Below, piece by piece: positions 50,834-59,175 of a stretch of DNA of 64,000 nucleotides. The DNA is taken from the NCBI RefSeq assembly GCF_003046175.1, contig NZ_PZZM01000001.1:2311001-2375000 (forward strand), written 5' to 3'. The translations under genes and the position numbers were made by a program. The DNA is from Bosea sp. 124. GTDB taxonomy: Bacteria > Pseudomonadota > Alphaproteobacteria > Rhizobiales > Beijerinckiaceae. Below the pieces are notes generated by a model. It did no database searches. It was not told where the DNA came from and saw nothing but the letters and a program-made list of their open reading frames with translations. Within the stretch, counting starts at the first letter, position 1. Each line of letters starts with the position of its first letter.

Positions 50834-52069
50834 TCAGCCCAGGCTGGCGCGCTTCATGAAGGCGCCGCCCTTCATGATCAGCGGCATGTGCTTGCCCTGC
50901 CGCGTCAGCAGCGAGAGGTCCTTCAACGGGTCGCCGTCGACGACGATCAGGTCGGCATGGGCGCCGGCGGCGATCGTGCCGATCTTGCCCTCGAGCTTGA
51001 GCAGTTTGGCCGCGACATGGGTGGCGGAGCCGATCACCTCATGCGCCGGCAGGGCCCGGCCGCGAATCACGAACTCTTCCGACTGGTAGCGATGCATCTC
51101 GCCAAGCAGGTCGCTGCCATAGGCCATAGCGAGCCCGGCCTTTTTCATGATGGCGAGCGAGTTCATCCCGGCCGAACGCACGACATCGACCTTGGCGACG
51201 GAATCCGGCGGGAAGCCGAGCTTGGGGCCGTCCGAGACGAGCTTGTCGTAGGTGACGAGGGTGGGCACCGCGACCGCGCCCTTCGAGGCGGCGAGCTTCG
51301 CCGTTTCGGCCTCGATCAGGTTGCAGTGCTCCAGCGAGTGGACGCCGGCCAGGACGCAGCGGCGGATCGCGTCGTCGGTATAGACATGGGCCGAGACGTA
51401 GGTGCCGGCCATCCGGGCCTCCTCGACGATCGCCTCCAACTCGCTGACGGAGAAGCCTAGGAAATGGATCGGGTCTGTCGGCGAGGCGCAACCGCCATTG
51501 GCCATGATCTTGATGAAGTCGGCGCCGCCCTTCATTTCCTCGCGCGCGGCGCGGCGGACCTGGTCGAGCCCGTCGCAGACGCGGCCGAGCGCGCCGAGCC
51601 GGTGGCGGATGACCGGCGTCGTCGCGTCATCATAGCGACCGCGGAAATCGGCATGGCCGCCGGTCTGGCTCAGCGCCTTGCCGGAAATGACGAGGCGCGG
51701 CGTCGGGAAATGGCCTTCGTCCGTCGCCTGCTTCAGGCCGAAATCGGCGCCGCCGACATCGCGCACCGTGGTGAAGCCGCGCATCAGCATCTCGCGCATG
51801 ATGACGAAGGAGCGCGCGGTGACGAGCGAGTCCGGCAGCATCGCGTTCTTGCCGAGATCGGCGACGCCGGCGACGACATGGACATGCGCGTCGATCAGGC
51901 CGGGCATCAGGGTCTTGCCCTTGAGGTCGACGATCCTGGCCTTGGGCGACGAGACGCTCTTGCCGACATCCCTGATCGTGCCGCCCTCGACGAGGACGCT
52001 GACGGGAGCGCCGGCTTCGGGCGCGGTGCCGTCGACAATGCGGGCATTGGTGAAGAGCGTGCTGGCCAT
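50834..52069 (-). CDS. Metal-dependent amidohydrolase (imidazolonepropionase-like)
   Basis: A 411-residue amidohydrolase-superfamily enzyme. LMPGLIDAHVHVV carries the metal pair H62/H64. Probable carbamylated Lys is in ADFIKIMANGG, His ligands in YVSAHVYTDD and HSLEHCNLI, and the catalytic Asp in AYGSDLLGEMHRYQ. The C-terminal IGTIAAGAHADLIVVDGDPL closes the composite domain. Likely a dipeptidase/prolidase-like or lactonase activity; substrate not known. No signal peptide. Confidence 0.9.
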   Translation of the reverse strand: MASTLFTNARIVDGTAPEAGAPVSVLVEGGTIRDVGKSVSSPKARIVDLKGKTLMPGLIDAHVHVVAGVADLGKNAMLPDSLVTARSFVIMREMLMRGFTTVRDVGGADFGLKQATDEGHFPTPRLVISGKALSQTGGHADFRGRYDDATTPVIRHRLGALGRVCDGLDQVRRAAREEMKGGADFIKIMANGGCASPTDPIHFLGFSVSELEAIVEEARMAGTYVSAHVYTDDAIRRCVLAGVHSLEHCNLIEAETAKLAASKGAVAVPTLVTYDKLVSDGPKLGFPPDSVAKVDVVRSAGMNSLAIMKKAGLAMAYGSDLLGEMHRYQSEEFVIRGRALPAHEVIGSATHVAAKLLKLEGKIGTIAAGAHADLIVVDGDPLKDLSLLTRQGKHMPLIMKGGAFMKRASLG

Positions 52070-52107
52070 GGTTGTCTCTGGTTTGTCCTGGTGGGTGGCG
52101 AGGGTGT

Positions 52108-52587
52108 TCAGCGGGTGAGGAGCGCCGTGCCGTAGAGGCCGATCGCGAAGACGATGTGGCCGATGATGTTCATCAGCCGGATGCGGTTGGCGTTGGGCCG
52201 CTTCGATGCGGCGATGCCGGCGCCCATGCCGGGCGCCAGGATGAACCAGCCGCAGCCGACGGTGACAAGACCGACGACCAGTGCCGGCAGGAAGGTCGGG
52301 TTGCGGGCCCAGCCCACGCCCCAGACCGCCAGCAGGCTCGCGGCGAAGAGAATGCCGACGGCGTAGTGGAAGGCCCAGCCGATGGCGAGCTCGTTTTGGA
52401 CGGGTTCCGCCTTGGCGATGTCCTCATGGACCAGTTGCCCGCGAAACAGGTGGACGAGCCAGCGTCCGGGCATCGCCCAGTTCGTCGGGGGCCAGCCGAT
52501 GGTGCGCTTCAGGAGCTGCCCCCAGAGATCCAGCACCACGGTCGCGCCGATGCCGATCATCACTGCCCGAACAATGAAATCCACCAT
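52108..52587 (-). CDS. DUF2938 membrane protein
   Basis: A 159-residue protein with four predicted helices: VRAVMIGIGATVVLDLWGQL, HYAVGILFAASLLAVWGVGW, LPALVVGLVTVGCGWFILAP and IIGHIVFAIGLYGTALL. The loop KRTIGWPPTNWAMPGRWLVH is typical of DUF2938. Function unknown. GGGGGG before the ATG at 52587 sets the start; the 49-residue upstream extension is Arg-rich shadow. It is 38 bp upstream of the amidohydrolase gene on the same strand? No: on the minus strand it follows it, so the two may share a transcript. Confidence 0.8.
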   Translation of the reverse strand: MVDFIVRAVMIGIGATVVLDLWGQLLKRTIGWPPTNWAMPGRWLVHLFRGQLVHEDIAKAEPVQNELAIGWAFHYAVGILFAASLLAVWGVGWARNPTFLPALVVGLVTVGCGWFILAPGMGAGIAASKRPNANRIRLMNIIGHIVFAIGLYGTALLTR

Positions 52588-52829
52588 GTCATCCCCCCGG
52601 AGCGCGGACAGCCGCGCCCGCCTCATGCGCCCGTTCAGGGCGTCGTTTGCAACCGGGCCCATGGAGCGGCGATCCGCCCGGCGGGTCAACCGGCGAAGGC
52701 CGCGAAAGCGCCGCGACGGGCGCAGGCGCGCCATGCGTCAGGCGCTGCCGCCGGTTCGGGTGGCGCGTCCCGGAACCTCTGCGGGCGTCCGGGGGTTGCC
52801 CTTATCGAAGCAGATCGGGGGAGGACGAG

Positions 52830-53966
52830 ATGGGCACTGCTACGGCAGGGACGACAAGCCGTCGCGAGGCGGGTCAGCATGGCGTGCACGGTGCAGACGA
52901 GCTGCCCTCCGTCAGCGTCACCAGCTACAATCTCGAAATCCGCGATCAGGACGGCTTCGTCGGCGACAAGGCGAGCCGGAGCGCCTTCGTCGAGCATCTC
53001 GACGCCTTGCGCCTGCATCTGCGCGAGCAAGGCAGCGATCCGCTGAAGGGCGAGACTGCGGCGGTCAGCAAGAAGAATCTCGACGCGCTGCTGAAGGATG
53101 GCGATCCGCATGAGGCGGCGCTCGTGCTCAGCGCGATCGAGCGCTTCGCCCAGTCGCTCGCCTTCGTCATCCGCCGCTTCGTGCGGCTCAAGAGCTGGGC
53201 GCCGGTCGAGCGTATCGTGGTCGGCGGCGGCTTCCGCGAGAGTCGCGTCGGCGAACTCGCCATTGGCCGCGCCGGCATCATCCTGAGCACGGACGGACAC
53301 AAGATCGATCTCGTGCCGGTCTCGCATCACCCGGACGAGGCCGGGCTGGTCGGCAGCGCGCATCTCGCGCCGAAATGGATCTTCGAAGCCTATGACAGTC
53401 TCGCCGCCGTCGATATCGGAGGCTCGAACATCCGCGCGGGCATCGTCGAGCTGCGCCAGGACAAGGCGCCGGATCTGAGCAAGGCCAGGGTCTCCTCCTC
53501 CGAACTCTGGCGGCATGCCGACGACGCGCCCAGCCGCGACGAAGCGATCGAGCGGCTCGGCACAATGCTCAAGGCCCAGCTCAAGCAGGCGAAGAAGGAT
53601 GGTTTGCGCGTCGCTCCTTTCATCGGGGTCGGCTGTCCGGGGCTGATCGAGCCGGACGGCTCCATCGATCGCGGTGCGCAGAACCTGCCGGGCAACTGGG
53701 AGAGCAGCCGCTTCAATCTGGTCGATAGCATCCGCGCGCTCGTGCCGGAGATCGGCGAGCATGAGACGCAGGTCGCGATGCATAACGATGCGGTGATCCA
53801 GGGCCTGAGCGAGATGCCGGCGATGCAGGATGTCGAGAACTGGGCGGTGCTGACGATCGGGACCGGCCTCGGCAATGCGAGCTACCGCAACCGGGCGAAG
53901 CCGAAGGGCAAGGACTCCGAGAAGGAGAAAGCCGCTGGCAAGGGGAAATCCGGCGCCGGGGATTGA
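52830..53966 (+). CDS. ROK-family protein with circularly permuted motif order
   Basis: A 378-residue sugar-kinase-like protein. Normally ROK proteins run DxGGT, GVGxPG, NDA, GTGxG, zinc finger, GGG, GAA. Here the C-terminal-type block comes first: ERIVVGGGFRESR (about 127-139) and DEAGLVGSAHLAP (169-181). The N-terminal-type block follows: VDIGGSNIRAGIVE (194-207), GVGCPGLIEPDGSI (266-279), MHNDA with catalytic-type D320, and LTIGTGLGNASYR (341-353). A Lys/Glu-rich tail ends the protein. The CxCGxxGCxE zinc motif is absent. GGGGGAGG precedes the ATG at 52830. The gene stands alone. Kinase activity and substrate are unproven. Confidence 0.85.
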   Translation: MGTATAGTTSRREAGQHGVHGADELPSVSVTSYNLEIRDQDGFVGDKASRSAFVEHLDALRLHLREQGSDPLKGETAAVSKKNLDALLKDGDPHEAALVLSAIERFAQSLAFVIRRFVRLKSWAPVERIVVGGGFRESRVGELAIGRAGIILSTDGHKIDLVPVSHHPDEAGLVGSAHLAPKWIFEAYDSLAAVDIGGSNIRAGIVELRQDKAPDLSKARVSSSELWRHADDAPSRDEAIERLGTMLKAQLKQAKKDGLRVAPFIGVGCPGLIEPDGSIDRGAQNLPGNWESSRFNLVDSIRALVPEIGEHETQVAMHNDAVIQGLSEMPAMQDVENWAVLTIGTGLGNASYRNRAKPKGKDSEKEKAAGKGKSGAGD

Positions 53967-54210
53967 CGTCCTCCTGCCTGCCGCAGCGTCTTTTATCGTC
54001 GCCGTGCCATGATGATGTCCCGTTTGGGAGGGAATGAGGAGCCCGACGCCGCTGCCCTGGCGTGGCGGACATCGCCCCATTCGCTTCCAACCGTGCAGAC
54101 AGGTCTCGCCCTTGCCCTTCGATCGCTGGTGCCACGCTTGCCTTGGGGACGGAGCTGTGGCGACGGTCGAGCCAGGACCGAATCACCATCCTGAGCGAGG
54201 CCGGACCGGA

Positions 54211-56841
54211 ATGGCTGCGCGCATCGGGCAAGCGCCCTCACCAAGGCCACGCCTTCATGGCCTCGTCCTTGCCCTGGCGATGCTGTTTGCGGCGCTCGTC
54301 GGCGCGGGACAGACGTTCGCGCAGCAGCCGGCGGCCGAAGTGGCGCCGGCCCGGGCCCGGCTGGATGCGATCCGGCTCGAACTGACGCAGATCGAAACGA
54401 CGCTGGCGGCACCGACCGCGACGGAAACGGAGCTGCAACGGCAGCGTGCGCGGCTGCAGCCCTCGCTCGACCAGCTTCGCCAGCTCATCGAGGAGCAAAC
54501 TCCGCGCGTCGAGCAGGCGAAGCTGCGGCTCGACCAGCTTGGCGCCAAGCCCGATGCCGCCGCGCCGCCCGAGACAGCCGAGGTGGCGCGCGAGCGCGAC
54601 GGCCGCCTCAAGGCCTTCGCCGAGGCCGACGAGACGATGAAGATCGCGCGCGCCGCGTTCCTTCAGGCCGAGCAGCTCCAGACCGCGATCGGCGACCGCC
54701 GTCGCGAGCTGTTCGCCAAGGCGCTGTTCGCCGCCGGCCCAACCGTGTTCAGCCCGGACATGTGGAGCAGCGCGATCGCGACGGTGCCGGAGGATCTGCG
54801 CGCTTCGGGTTATATCTTCGGCGGCTGGCTGTCGGGCGTCGCCGAGGCGATGTCGGGCGTGCGCGGTGGCCTGGTCGCTCTGGCCTTCATCGGCGCCGTG
54901 CTGCTCTATCTGGCGCGCCGCCGCTATCTGCCGCGTTTCAAGGCCCGCTTCGGCAACACGCAGGACACGGGCAGCCTGCATTGCCTCTATGTCGCGCTGG
55001 CCCATGTCGTCGCGGGCGCCGCGCCTCCGGCTCTGGCGAGCTGGCTGATCTATGCGGCGCTGAACACGGCCGGGCTGCTGCCGCTGCGAATCCAGCCGGT
55101 GATCGCGGCAGCAGTCGCGGGGCTCGCCTTCGTCGCCTTCGTCCAGGCGCTGCTCGACGCGCTGTTTGCGCCGAGCCAGCCGCAGCGGCGGCTGGTCAGC
55201 GTGATGGATTCGACGGCGCGCATCGTGGTCTGGATGGGCACGTCGCTGGCCCTCGTGCTCTCGGTCAGCAAGGTTCTGGAAGCGTGGCTGACGGCGATCG
55301 CGGCAGGGCTCGCCGTCTCGATCATCCTGCGCAGCATCCTCGTGATCATCTTCGCGCTGACGCTGGTGGCGGGTCTGTTCCGCCTGCGCGACGACGAGGA
55401 GGTCGAGGAGGAAGCGTGCCTGGGGCCCTATGTGGCGGTCGACGGCGCGAGCCTCGGGCCGATCCGCATCTTCGGCTGGATCGTCGGACTCGTCATCTCG
55501 CTCTCCGTCCTCAGCGGCTATGTGATCTTCGCCTCGTTCCTCACGGAGCAGGTGCTCTGGGTCGGCATCGTCGCCTGCGTCTTCGTACTGGCCTACCAGC
55601 TCGTCGACCTCGGCATTCCGCAGGCGCTGACCGGAAAGGGCCGGCTCGCGCTGACGCTCAAAGCCGGGCTCGGCATCCGCACCGGGACGCTGGACAAGAT
55701 CGCGGTCATTGCCGCGGGTGCCCTCAAGCTCATCCTGATCGTCGTCACCCTGATGCTGGTGCTGGCGCCCTGGGGGCTGGAATCGGCGGATTTCCTGACA
55801 TCGCTGCGCGCCGCCTTCTTCGGCTTCCAGGTCGGCGGCGTCACGATCTCGCTGTCCTCGATCTTCATCGCCGGGCTGCTGTTTGCAGCCGGGCTCGGGG
55901 CCACGCGCTCGATGCAGGGCTGGCTCGAGACCAAGTTCCTGCCGACGACGCAGCTCGACACGGGGCTGAGGAACTCGATCACCACCGCGGCCGGCTATGT
56001 CGGTTATGTCGGCGCGGTCGCGCTCGCCGTTTCAGCGCTGGGGCTGAGCCTCGAACGGCTGACACTGGTGGCGAGCGCGCTCTCCGTCGGTATCGGTTTC
56101 GGCCTGCAATCGGTGGTGTCGAACTTCGTCTCGGGGCTGATCCTGCTCTGGGAGCGGCCGATCCGCGTCGGCGATCAGGTCGTGGTCGGCGACGCCGAGG
56201 GCATCGTCAAGAAGATCAATGTGCGCTCGACCGAGATTGCGACCTTCGACCGCTCCTCGGTGATCGTGCCGAACTCGAACCTCGTCTCCGGCGTCGTGCG
56301 CAACCGCGTCCGCAACGACCGGACGGGGCGCATCCTGATCGCGCTGTCGGTGCCGCGCTCGCTCGACGCCTCCGAGGTTCGCAGCATGCTCAGCGAGGTC
56401 GCCAGCGGCCATGGCGACGTGATGCAGAAGCCGCCGCCGGCGGTCATGTTCAAGAAGATCGGCACGGCGACGATGGATTTCGAGCTGATCTGCGTCGTCG
56501 CCGATGTCGACATCGTCGGGCGCGTCACCAGCGACCTGAACTTCGCGCTGCACAAGCGATTGACCGAGATGGAGCCGGCCGCCGGCACGCCGGAACTGCT
56601 GGTCAAGGGGCTCGAGGGCGTCGAGCAGTCACTGGGCAGCATCGCCGCCGCCGTCACCCGCGAGGCAAGGACGGGCGCGCCGAGCGCAGCCAGAAATACA
56701 AAGCCGGCCGCGCCGGCCCGGGCCGGGCGCCGGGCGCAGCCCGTACTCGCCGAGGACGACGAGACCGAGGCGGGCCAGGCCCCGCCGCCGGCACCCGCTC
56801 CCGCGCCGCCGGAGCCGGCCAAGGACGACAGCAAGGAATGA
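54211..56841 (+). CDS. MscS-family mechanosensitive channel with DUF3772-type periplasmic domain
   Basis: An 876-residue inner-membrane channel. A signal sequence (LVLALAMLFAALVGAGQTFA) precedes a periplasmic coiled-coil domain to about residue 200 (DUF3772-like). About ten helices follow. The MscS pore helix is LTLVASALSVGIGFGLQSVV, then SNFVSGLILLWERPIRVGDQ and the beta domain VGDAEGIVKKINVRSTEI. The C-terminal 70 residues are Ala/Pro-rich and charged. It resembles YbdG/MscK-sized paralogues. The ATG at 54211 is chosen because the signal follows; the frame is open to 54034. The CAP lipoprotein gene begins 4 bp after its stop. Confidence 0.88.
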   Translation: MAARIGQAPSPRPRLHGLVLALAMLFAALVGAGQTFAQQPAAEVAPARARLDAIRLELTQIETTLAAPTATETELQRQRARLQPSLDQLRQLIEEQTPRVEQAKLRLDQLGAKPDAAAPPETAEVARERDGRLKAFAEADETMKIARAAFLQAEQLQTAIGDRRRELFAKALFAAGPTVFSPDMWSSAIATVPEDLRASGYIFGGWLSGVAEAMSGVRGGLVALAFIGAVLLYLARRRYLPRFKARFGNTQDTGSLHCLYVALAHVVAGAAPPALASWLIYAALNTAGLLPLRIQPVIAAAVAGLAFVAFVQALLDALFAPSQPQRRLVSVMDSTARIVVWMGTSLALVLSVSKVLEAWLTAIAAGLAVSIILRSILVIIFALTLVAGLFRLRDDEEVEEEACLGPYVAVDGASLGPIRIFGWIVGLVISLSVLSGYVIFASFLTEQVLWVGIVACVFVLAYQLVDLGIPQALTGKGRLALTLKAGLGIRTGTLDKIAVIAAGALKLILIVVTLMLVLAPWGLESADFLTSLRAAFFGFQVGGVTISLSSIFIAGLLFAAGLGATRSMQGWLETKFLPTTQLDTGLRNSITTAAGYVGYVGAVALAVSALGLSLERLTLVASALSVGIGFGLQSVVSNFVSGLILLWERPIRVGDQVVVGDAEGIVKKINVRSTEIATFDRSSVIVPNSNLVSGVVRNRVRNDRTGRILIALSVPRSLDASEVRSMLSEVASGHGDVMQKPPPAVMFKKIGTATMDFELICVVADVDIVGRVTSDLNFALHKRLTEMEPAAGTPELLVKGLEGVEQSLGSIAAAVTREARTGAPSAARNTKPAAPARAGRRAQPVLAEDDETEAGQAPPPAPAPAPPEPAKDDSKE

Positions 56842-56845
56842 TGCG

Positions 56846-57370
56846 ATGCTCAGCCTCGAACGCGGCGCGGCGAAAGCCCGCTCGATGACCTGTCCCGTCC
56901 TCGTCGCGGGCGCGCTGGCGCTGCTCGGCGTCGCCGGCTGCACCGAGCCCGCGCGCATGAGCCAGCCGGCCTTCTATCGCGATCTCGGTTCGGCCTCGGC
57001 TCGGGTCGATGCGAACGAGGCCCGCGCGATGATCTCGGCCTACCGGCTCAATGCAGGCCTGAATGCGCTCGTGCTCGATCCCGAGCTGGTCGCCGTTGCA
57101 CAGCAGGAGGCGAGCGCCATGGCGGCCGCCGACAAGCCCGCACAGGCCGAGGCGGTGAAGGCGCGGCTGGCGCGGAGCGGGCAGGCGGGGGCCGAGGCCA
57201 ATCTCTCGGCGGGCTACCGGCGGCTGGCGGAGGCGTTCTCGGGCTGGCGCGACTCGCCGCAGCACGACCGCGTCATGAAGATGCCGGGCGCGACGCGCAT
57301 GGGCATCGCCACGGCCTATGCGCCGGGCTCGAAGTACCAGGTCTACTGGGCACTGATTCTCGCACCGTGA
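56846..57370 (+). CDS. CAP/SCP-domain lipoprotein
   Basis: A 174-residue secreted protein. A hydrophobic signal and lipobox GVAGC give acylation at about C32. The CAP domain shows ARAMISAYRLNAGLNALVLD, LVAVAQQEASAMAA, AFSGWRDSPQHDRVMKMPGA and RMGIATAYAPGSKYQVYWAL. Bacterial CAP proteins are of unclear function, in some cases cell-wall associated. AGGA 9 bases upstream supports the ATG at 56846. Probably co-transcribed with the channel gene. Confidence 0.88.
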   Translation: MLSLERGAAKARSMTCPVLVAGALALLGVAGCTEPARMSQPAFYRDLGSASARVDANEARAMISAYRLNAGLNALVLDPELVAVAQQEASAMAAADKPAQAEAVKARLARSGQAGAEANLSAGYRRLAEAFSGWRDSPQHDRVMKMPGATRMGIATAYAPGSKYQVYWALILAP

Positions 57371-57394
57371 TCCCGGCGCCGCGAGGGCCGGCCG

Positions 57395-58219
57395 TCAGGG
57401 CCTGAGATCGGTCGGCAGCGGCGGTGCGTCCGCCTTCAGCACGATGCCGACACGGCGGTTATAGGGCAGATACGGGTTGTCCTTGACCAGTGGTTCGGTG
57501 TCGCCCTTGCCCGAGACGGAGGCGAAGCGGTCGCTCGGCACGCCGGCATTGGCGAGGAACTCGCGCACCGCTCCGGCACGGCCGACCGAGAGTTCCCACG
57601 GGTCGCCCTCCGGCGCAGCGCCCGGCTGGGGCGTTGCGGTGTGGCCGGTGATCGCGATCTTGTTCGGCATGCGCCGGAGCGTCGGCGCCAGTGCTCCCAG
57701 CAGCTTGCGCATGCGCTCGTTCGGCTGGCTCTTGCCCTCAGCGAACATGGCCCGGCCTTCCTGGTCGACGAGCTGGACGTCGATGCCGGTTTCCGAGACC
57801 TCCACGATGATGTTGCGCGAGAGCTCGGCGATCTCCGGCATGTCGCGCAGGGCCTGACGCAGCGAGGCGGCCGCGAGAGCGAAGCCGCGATCCTGCGCGG
57901 CCATCTCCAGGCCCTCCTCGTGAGGTGTGTTCTTGACCGGGCCCGGCGTGTCGGTCGCTTCGCCGAGCGGCCGGACACGGGCGTTGCGGACATGCGTTCC
58001 GGTGGGGATGCCGTCGGCTTCGATGATGCCGGCGAGCCGGATGTCCTTTTGCGAGCCGAAGGCCTCGCGCATCGAGCCGGCGACGATCTGGAGCTTGGCC
58101 TTGTCTTGGCTCGAATAGGCGGCGATCATGACGAAGAAGCTCATCAGCAGCGCCATCAGATCGGCGAAGGTCACGAACCAGCCGTGACCGCCATGGCCGC
58201 CGCGCTTCTTCTTAGCCAT
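57395..58219 (-). CDS. motB: PomB/MotB-like stator protein with OmpA domain
   Basis: A 274-residue stator subunit. A basic, Gly/His-rich N-terminus precedes WFVTFADLMALLMSFFVMIA, with the ion-carrying D20. A plug-like KLQIVAGSMREAFGSQKDIR, closer to PomB/sodium-type than to E. coli MotB, follows. The C-terminal OmpA/MotB peptidoglycan-binding domain has ITGHTATPQPG (variant of TGHTD) and LSVGRAGAVREFLANAGVPS. It follows motA by 32 bp. The ion used (H+ or Na+) cannot be told from the sequence. Confidence 0.9.
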   Translation of the reverse strand: MAKKKRGGHGGHGWFVTFADLMALLMSFFVMIAAYSSQDKAKLQIVAGSMREAFGSQKDIRLAGIIEADGIPTGTHVRNARVRPLGEATDTPGPVKNTPHEEGLEMAAQDRGFALAAASLRQALRDMPEIAELSRNIIVEVSETGIDVQLVDQEGRAMFAEGKSQPNERMRKLLGALAPTLRRMPNKIAITGHTATPQPGAAPEGDPWELSVGRAGAVREFLANAGVPSDRFASVSGKGDTEPLVKDNPYLPYNRRVGIVLKADAPPLPTDLRP

Positions 58220-58251
58220 CGCTCAAATCCCGACCATCGCTCAAGGCCCGG

Positions 58252-59022
58252 TCAGGTCGCGTCCGCCATCTCGGCCCGGTGATGGTCGGGCAGATAGGCG
58301 AGCAGCATTTCGCGGACGAGCGTCGGGCTCTTGGCGTCGCGCATCTGCAGCACGCCGTCGATGATCAGCGTGCGCGAGATCTCCTCCTCCTCCAGCTTGA
58401 TATGGAGCTTGTCGGCGATAGGCATGGCGATCATGTTGGCGACGACCGCGCCGTAAAGCGTCGCCAGCAACGCGGTCGCCATCGCCGGACCGAGCTTGGA
58501 CGGGTCCGACATGTTGGCGAACATCGTCACCATGCCGAGAATGGTGCCGATCATGCCCCAGGCGGGGGCGCAGTCGCCGATCGCGCGGTAGACCTTCGAG
58601 CCCTCGTCGAGCCGCTGCAGGAAGTTGTCGCGGTCGCGCTCCATCGTGTCGCGGATGAAGTCCTTGTCGTAGCCGTCGGCGATATAGCGCAGCCCCTGCG
58701 CCAGGAAAGTGTCGGAGACCTCGGCGGTCTCGAGCGCCACCGGGCCGCTCTTGCGGGCGAGATCGGCGACGCGCGTGATCTCGTCGATCAGCTCGCGCGG
58801 GTGAATCGAGCGCATGGTGAAGGCGAAGCGCATGCCCATCGGGATGCCATGCAGGATCACCGAAAAGGGGAAACGGATCATCGTCGCGGCGGTCGCGCCG
58901 CCGAAGATCACGATCACGGCGTGGATGTCGTAATAGGCTTTGAAATTGCCGCCATCGAGCATGATCAGGCCGACGAGCACGCCGACGCCGGAAAGCAGTC
59001 CTACGCCGGTTGCGAGGTCCAT
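58252..59022 (-). CDS. motA: PomA/MotA-like stator protein
   Basis: A 256-residue, four-helix stator subunit. MDLATGVGLLSGVGVLVGLI, HAVIVIFGGATAATMIRFP, and the PomA-type APAWGMIGTILGMVTMFANM then GPAMATALLATLYGAVVANM are clear. Charged loop residues that contact FliG lie around RVADLARKSGPVALE. With motB it forms a stator operon. It is about 50 kb from the hook/basal-body operon. The rhizobial MotA-type (about 290 residues) gene is not in this window, so this may be a second stator set. Confidence 0.9.
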   Translation of the reverse strand: MDLATGVGLLSGVGVLVGLIMLDGGNFKAYYDIHAVIVIFGGATAATMIRFPFSVILHGIPMGMRFAFTMRSIHPRELIDEITRVADLARKSGPVALETAEVSDTFLAQGLRYIADGYDKDFIRDTMERDRDNFLQRLDEGSKVYRAIGDCAPAWGMIGTILGMVTMFANMSDPSKLGPAMATALLATLYGAVVANMIAMPIADKLHIKLEEEEISRTLIIDGVLQMRDAKSPTLVREMLLAYLPDHHRAEMADAT

Positions 59023-59175
59023 GACATCGTCCCGAAAGCCACCTGCCCCAACCGGCGCCGTCGCCGGCCCGAGAACCGGGGCATGATAGCGATCGCCCTT
59101 TGAAGGAAGCGTTAAGGCGAAGGCTCGCAGGTTGAGAGCTTGCCCGGGCCGCCATGTCAGCTAAAGCTCTCCGCC
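59023..59175. promoter_or_regulatory. Divergent motA / ndvA intergenic region
   Basis: 153 bp between divergent stator and glucan-exporter genes. No operator palindrome or convincing promoter hexamers are seen. Confidence 0.3.
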
